The notes under the pieces are model-generated. The model was given only the letters and a program-made list of their open reading frames with translations. It was not told the origin of the DNA and searched no databases. Shown piece by piece: positions 9,001 to 9,651 of a DNA stretch of 9,651 nt. The position numbers and the translations under genes are program-made. Source of the stretch: an uncultured Actinomycetes bacterium (GTDB lineage Bacteria > Actinomycetota > Actinomycetes > S36-B12). The stretch lies in NCBI GenBank assembly GCA_937876275.1, contig CALFIA010000113.1, positions 1 through 9,651 on the forward strand. Direction: 5' to 3'. Position 1 is the stretch's first letter; the number at the start of each line of letters is the position of its first letter.

Positions 9001-9641
9001 GATGAGGACCGAAACCTCGGAGGTGAAGCCCGACAGACAGCGAGTGGCGCAGGCGAGTGCGGCATCGGTGTAGATCGCGGCTACTTGGTAGTAGTAGGTC
9101 GCACCGAGCGTGAGGTTCTCGGAGCGCTGAGCCAAGCCCGTTGGGCTTACTGCTGCACTCGTGATGTTGGCATTCGTGACAGCAAACGTGAAGGTCGTGG
9201 TTGTCGGCACTGTTGCCACAGTGAACGTTCCATCGAATGGCGCTCCGACACCGGTAATCGTGACGCTCTGCCCAACGGCAAGACCATGAGCGGCTGACGT
9301 GGTGAGAGTCGCGACATTTGACGTGATGGCCTTGTTGGTCACTGCAACGATGCCCGCCGACTGGTGGGGGTAGCCGGATGCAAGAGGGTCCATGACATCG
9401 AAGGAGTTCGTGAGATTGCCGGACGACGTGCCCCACAGAACTCGGTAGCCAGTCACGGCGTCATTTGCGACGGGCGTCCAGTTGAGGTTCGCGACTCGCT
9501 GAGTGCCGATGCCGGTGAGATTGGTCGGGATGTCGCTTGTTGCCGCAGCCGCGTAACCAATCGAGATCTGACCGGACCCAGTGCGCAGTCCGGTGGAATG
9601 AATGACACCGGAAGGCGTGCGCACGTCGCCGCCACCGAGCG
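53..9641 (-). CDS. Giant repeat protein of FnIII, glycine-rich and Ig-like domains, internal fragment lacking both ends
   Basis: One uninterrupted frame covers the insert; clean codons run from 9639 down to 55, about 3195 residues, with no TAA, TAG or TGA. Residue 1 is set at 9637-9639. The order is: glycine-rich tail (1-27); four units of FnIII plus glycine-rich domain (38-1985), each domain split by an inserted 66-71-residue module; then Ig-like domains and one plain FnIII (1991-3195). The composition is rich in Thr, Ser, Gly, Ala and Val, as in extracellular beta-sandwich proteins. There are only six Cys, in three close pairs. Known proteins of this architecture are secreted or surface-attached and often act in adhesion; that role is inferred here. 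No catalytic motif, signal peptide, LPXTG or other anchor is seen, since both termini lie outside. No promoter, ribosome site or terminator is present. No gene symbol can be justified. Confidence 0.95.
55..357 (-). repeat. Ig-like domain, type B, copy 3 (ends at the fragment edge)
   Basis: Residues 3095-3195. Strands FVAGDTATLTFTVSEPTSNF, SGDVTVTGGTLANWTAV, TTYTAIFLPSAGDG, ASLTDAAGNPNAASNTLNFT, ending IDT at the adapter junction. Protein continues C-terminally beyond the fragment; by the cassette order the next domain should be type R. Confidence 0.8.
358..687 (-). repeat. Ig-like domain, type S, copy 2
   Basis: Residues 2985-3094. Motifs APTGLTITPVGGTVVANTLL, ITAGQATGGTARLYL, IIATDSSIGAGDTSVSFDL, ALQAAVAAGGSVTVVLLDAV. 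It has the same 330-base length as copy 1 and strong identity to it over ITAGQATGGTA and VANTLL. Confidence 0.72.
700..1074 (-). repeat. Ig-like domain, type R, copy 3
   Basis: Residues 2856-2980. Motifs SGTYRSGAALTITVTFDDTV, GTPTLSLNLGTTRTATYV, SGSGTNTLSFRYTTVDGD, LNYASTTALATAGG, IRDASGNDAVLTL. It has a two-residue Gly expansion (VAVTTGGGTPT) against copy 2. Confidence 0.82.
1078..1374 (-). repeat. Ig-like domain, type B, copy 2
   Basis: Residues 2756-2854. Strands SLIAGQTATITFTLSEASST, AAGDVSVSGGTLNAF, VYTATFTPTASS, ISVGAGTFTDLIGNPNSAAT, LTLTVDTAAP. It starts the second B-R-S cassette. Confidence 0.8.
1375..1704 (-). repeat. Ig-like domain, type S, copy 1
   Basis: Residues 2646-2755. Motifs VPTSLALTPVGPTIVANTLL, ITAGQATGGTAELML, VIATDNSISSSDTSVSFT, ALQALITAGGSMTVRLTD, SVGNVSNASAAV. 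Probably an Ig-like or related beta-sandwich linker domain. I do not recognise a named family. It pairs with copy 2 at 358-687. Confidence 0.7.
1717..2085 (-). repeat. Ig-like domain, type R, copy 2
   Basis: Residues 2519-2641. The most typical type R copy: GTYKAGEVIDITVTASEAV, TGTPTLLLETGTTDRNATYV, SGSGTTTLTFRYTVQAGD, LALAGGTIKDAAGNNASLTL, APGAAGSLGANKALVIDT. Confidence 0.85.
2089..2373 (-). repeat. Ig-like domain, type B, copy 1
   Basis: Residues 2423-2517. Strands SSTATITFTLSRASTDF, SVTVDSGALSNFTGSGTTYT, TITVPAGSFTDANGLANS, ITVDSVAP. It resembles the bacterial Ig-like family with the pattern TxTFTLSExxxxFxxxDVTVxGGTLxxFxGSGTxYTATFTP (Pfam Big_12-like, not searched). First member of the repeated B-R-S cassette. 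Confidence 0.8.
2377..2718 (-). other. Ig-like domain (ADSVVFAVTF type)
   Basis: Residues 2308-2421. Motifs STTSADSVVFAVTFDSVVTG, AADFAVSG, YLVTLSGGDLATVNG, VADLAGNALTNR and the closing ETYTMDNNFP. It resembles the Ig-like repeat in large bacterial adhesins that ends ADxAGNxLTN...ETYTVDN. Single copy here. Confidence 0.72.
2719..3000 (-). other. Bacterial Ig-like domain (PEITGTAD type)
   Basis: Residues 2214-2307. Opening NPTNDTTPEITGTADVGAVI, then FQIDGVAV, NDGTYAYSPTTALSAGSHTI and the closing WTVTVDTTAP. This matches the common bacterial Ig-like pattern TPxITGTAxxGxxVTxxxDG...GxxxYxPxxxLxxGxHTI. Confidence 0.78.
3019..3300 (-). other. FnIII domain 5, uninterrupted
   Basis: Residues 2114-2207. 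A complete FnIII of about 94 residues: PPATPSLLVASGTDSILLDW, then SDNTESDLKEYRVYSC, and GITYYYYVVAVDTHGNES. No module is inserted between the halves, so it is a useful in-protein control for the split FnIII domains. A Cys pair in C-x7-C spacing (3193-3195 and 3169-3171) flanks a Ser/Thr-rich loop. Confidence 0.85.
3307..3669 (-). repeat. Ig-like domain, type R, copy 1
   Basis: Residues 1991-2111. It has the strands GVYRVGDVIPVYVNFSE, SGTPRLSL, NYVSGSGTSSLRFDYTVAQG, LDYASTTALALNGG and the end KTLVIDADPP. This is a widespread bacterial Ig-like repeat, found in large surface proteins. It is more diverged than copies 2 and 3 and stands apart from the 1-kb cassette. Confidence 0.78.
3685..4575 (-). 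repeat. Glycine-rich domain 4, split by insert 8
   Basis: Residues 1689-1985. Entry FAYTGAPQAFTVPAGVSW; GGYGGRVQ (Lys replaced by Tyr); IPVTAGETLYVYAGG; GWNGGGAGYTHVNADGG; STDIRRN (ASD changed to STD); insert 8; GPSLWS; SRVLVAGGGGGAG; GPYAGGGGGGYWGGG; GGGGGSSWTS; closing HTQGYRAGNGVATFTYS. It is the last glycine-rich domain and passes straight into Ig-like domains. Confidence 0.86.
4051..4263 (-). repeat. Inserted beta-rich module, copy 8 (glycine-rich host)
   Basis: 71 residues (1793-1863): FTVIAASLTSNTVTLTT, AHGIAVGASVIVAGLG, PYDGTYTTTAG, GSTIKYSVTNVNIAS, NGTV before RGPSLWS. The NKAL entry motif is replaced by AASL. Confidence 0.84.
4597..5106 (-). repeat. FnIII-like domain 4, split by insert 7
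   Basis: Residues 1512-1681. Opens PAALAASPADASVNLTWSAI, then GTNLVGYSVVGG, insert 7, and GQAYYYRLAPILRINGADV before SGDVTATP. No Cys. It is the most diverged of the four split FnIII domains. Confidence 0.7.
4729..4926 (-). repeat. Inserted beta-rich module, copy 7 (FnIII host), mosaic
   Basis: 66 residues (1572-1637): VSTKAVSAGTVTLTT, AHGYTVGQWITVTGVD, STLDGLYQ, then GTTGSTIKYTKASAANVT. The first half is FnIII-hosted type. The STIKY half matches the neighbouring glycine-rich-hosted copies 6 and 8, including the shared base string gtacttgatcgt on the plus strand. Confidence 0.78.
5128..6021 (-). repeat. Glycine-rich domain 3, split by insert 6
   Basis: Residues 1207-1504. Entry FSYTGAPQTYVVPAGVTS; GGKGGRIQ; LPVTPGETLYLYVG; GGWNGGAAGYTHVNADGG; GGGASDIRRN; insert 6; GPSAFD (the usual LW is lost); SRVVVAGGGGGGGYQ; a six-Gly run plus YWGGM; GGGGGSNYAA in place of GGGGGSSWTS; closing HTRGYNSGNGSILL. 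At 894 bases it is slightly shorter than domains 1 and 2. Confidence 0.85.
5482..5694 (-). repeat. Inserted beta-rich module, copy 6 (glycine-rich host)
   Basis: 71 residues (1316-1386): FAVTNKALASNVVTLTT, AHGIAVGAMVIVAGLG, PFDGSFTTTTG, GSTIKYSATGSDVAS, SGTV. Closest to copy 8 in its first half and to copies 7 and 8 in the STIKY strand. Confidence 0.85.
6037..6540 (-). repeat. FnIII-like domain 3, split by insert 5
   Basis: Residues 1034-1201. Core strands VSWTPSTTTGLSAYKVYGG, then insert 5, then GTTYYYRVSFVASGVESQKS and a short linker to the next glycine-rich domain. It has no Cys pair, unlike FnIII 1 and 2, and the final loop is correspondingly different. Confidence 0.72.
6163..6360 (-). 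repeat. Inserted beta-rich module, copy 5 (FnIII host)
   Basis: 66 residues (1094-1159): VITNKALTSNVATLTT, AHGLTVGTSIRIQGVD, STFDGLYTVATVPTTTTFTY, ASNVTSAAT. The same insertion position in the FnIII fold as copies 1, 3 and 7. Confidence 0.8.
6553..7482 (-). repeat. Glycine-rich domain 2, split by insert 4
   Basis: Residues 720-1029. Entry FDYTGAPQTYTVPAGVTW; GGKGGRVQ; VPVTAGETLYIYTGG; GGWNGGGAGY; HPNADGGGGG followed by ASDVRRN; insert 4; GPSLWS; SRIVVAGGGGGAG; GPYAGGGGGGYWGG; TGGGGGSSWTS; closing HTQGVRSGAGRVVIGI. It shares the longer spacer before the closing strand (SSDDSRTISGV) with domain 1. Confidence 0.85.
6943..7155 (-). repeat. Inserted beta-rich module, copy 4 (glycine-rich host)
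   Basis: 71 residues (829-899): FTVTNKALTSNVATLTT, HGIPVGSQIIVSGVG, PFDGTFTT, STITYAVTNANIAS, ending SGTV just before RGPSLWS. Its centre resembles copies 6 and 8, the other glycine-rich-hosted copies. Confidence 0.85.
7501..8028 (-). repeat. FnIII-like domain 2, split by insert 3
   Basis: Residues 538-713. It has the FnIII core LNWTPTPIDAATGYRILWG, then insert 3, then GETYYYAIATKYT and the closing CLSAYSNTVFATP. It keeps the C-x3-C pair (7552-7554 and 7540-7542) found in FnIII 1. It is the closest relative of FnIII 1 in the array and has the same 528-base length. Confidence 0.75.
7642..7839 (-). repeat. Inserted beta-rich module, copy 3 (FnIII host)
   Basis: 66 residues (601-666) beginning VITKALASNVATLTT, with core HGLLVGQSVTITGVDATFNG and TFTYAKTAANVASAAV. 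The conserved Ala/Ser before His-Gly is Pro here (LPHG). Confidence 0.8.
8050..8979 (-). repeat. Glycine-rich domain 1, split by insert 2
   Basis: Residues 221-530. In order: entry strand FDYTGAPQAYTVPAGVTW; GGKGGRVQ; IPVTPGETLYVYPGG; GWNGGGAG; GGGGGASDIRRN; insert 2; then GPSLWS, SRVAVAGGGGGAG, a six-Gly run followed by YWGGG, and GGGGGSSWTS before the closing NTQGSRTGNGQIIL. This is the bacterial glycine-rich domain that resembles the ALK/LTK-type glycine-rich family. The length, 930 bases, equals that of domain 2. The spacer before the closing strand (around NTDPRTITS) is longer than in domains 3 and 4. Confidence 0.85.
8437..8649 (-). repeat. Inserted beta-rich module, copy 2 (glycine-rich host), mosaic
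   Basis: 71 residues (331-401) beginning FTVTNKALTANVATLTT and ending ATGTV, placed between SDIRRN and RGPSLWS. The first half (AGAQVIVA) is like the other glycine-rich-hosted copies. The second half (DATFNGTYT, then TTFTYAKTASNV) is nearly the same as copy 3, which sits in an FnIII domain. Confidence 0.85.
9001..9528 (-). repeat. FnIII-like domain 1, split by insert 1
   Basis: Residues 38-213. The first half has the FnIII core NWTPVANDAVTGYRVLWG. The second half has the hallmark late strands LTLGATYYYQVAAIYT and ends SGFTSEVSVLI. Insert 1 sits between the halves (9145-9342). A Cys pair in C-x3-C spacing (9049-9051 and 9037-9039) lies in the loop before the last strand and could form a disulfide. 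FnIII assignment is by motif; no profile search was run. Confidence 0.75.
9145..9342 (-). repeat. Inserted beta-rich module, copy 1 (FnIII host)
   Basis: 66 residues (100-165) starting VTNKAITSNVATLTT, with core SAAHGLAVGQSVTITGVG and PFDGTFTVATVPTTTTFTF. The host FnIII resumes directly afterwards at the strand leading to TYYYQVAA. I do not recognise a named family with certainty; similar sequences occur in large actinobacterial and phage structural proteins as far as I recall. Confidence 0.8.
9559..9639 (-). repeat. C-terminal tail of a preceding glycine-rich domain (partial)
   Basis: Residues 1-27 read GGGDVRTPSGVIHSTGLRTG, then SGQISI. This matches the closing part of the complete glycine-rich domains downstream (for example GVIHTQGYRAGNG). 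At least one more repeat unit therefore lies N-terminal to this fragment. It is cut by the adapter at 9642. Confidence 0.8.
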
Positions 9642-9651
9642 AGATCGGAAG
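9642..9651 (+). other. Start of Illumina adapter at the far end (artefact)
   Basis: The last ten bases, agatcggaag, equal the first ten bases of the common TruSeq adapter. With the full adapter at the other end, this marks the true insert end at about 9641. The final codons of the coding frame here (reading L-P-I-S at the protein's N-terminal edge) are partly adapter-derived and should be trimmed. Confidence 0.9.

Noticed and set aside
3685..9528. CRISPR array or mobile-element direct repeats
   Set aside because: The repeats are long, in-frame, diverged protein modules with no short constant repeat, spacer pattern, transposase or terminal inverted repeats.
9001..9639. A start codon for the giant gene near 9636
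   Set aside because: The N-terminal edge is the middle of a glycine-rich domain joined to adapter; no signal peptide or ribosome site is present, so the true start lies outside.

Overview
The window is one library-derived fragment, not a stretch with several genes. Bases 1-52 are an Illumina P7/TruSeq-type adapter with an 8-base index, and bases 9642-9651 match the start of the opposite adapter. The biological insert is therefore about 53-9641. It looks like a metagenomic contig or synthetic long read.

The whole insert is coding in a single minus-strand frame (plus-strand triplets starting at 1, 4, 7...). I translated every triplet and found no stop in about 3195 codons, and the translation is protein-like throughout. 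Neither the start nor the stop lies in the window, so this is an internal piece of one giant, presumably secreted or cell-surface, multidomain protein. There are no RNA genes, mobile elements, CRISPR arrays or intergenic regions. The plus-strand open frames are antisense shadows.

Layout from the N-terminal side (high coordinates) to the C-terminal side: the tail of a glycine-rich domain (9559-9639), then four tandem super-units of roughly 480-500 residues (9528 down to 3685). Each super-unit is a fibronectin type III-like domain followed by a glycine-rich domain of the bacterial 'VPAG...GGGGGASDIRR...RVVVAGGGGG...GYWGG' type. Both domains in every unit are interrupted by the same small beta-rich module (66-71 residues, core AHGxxVGxxVxVxGVxxxFDGTY), giving eight inserted copies in two unrelated hosts. 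From 3669 to 55 the chain becomes a string of bacterial Ig-like domains with one more, uninterrupted FnIII domain. The last part repeats as a three-domain cassette of about 1 kb.

The high GC content (about 60% by eye, not counted), GC-rich third positions and FnIII/Ig/glycine-rich architecture suggest a high-GC bacterium, perhaps an actinobacterium. That is inference only. The likely role is an adhesin or extracellular scaffold; no catalytic motif, signal peptide, sorting signal or anchor is visible. The most interesting observation is the repeated use of one module as an intradomain insert in two different host folds, with signs that the copies have recombined with each other.
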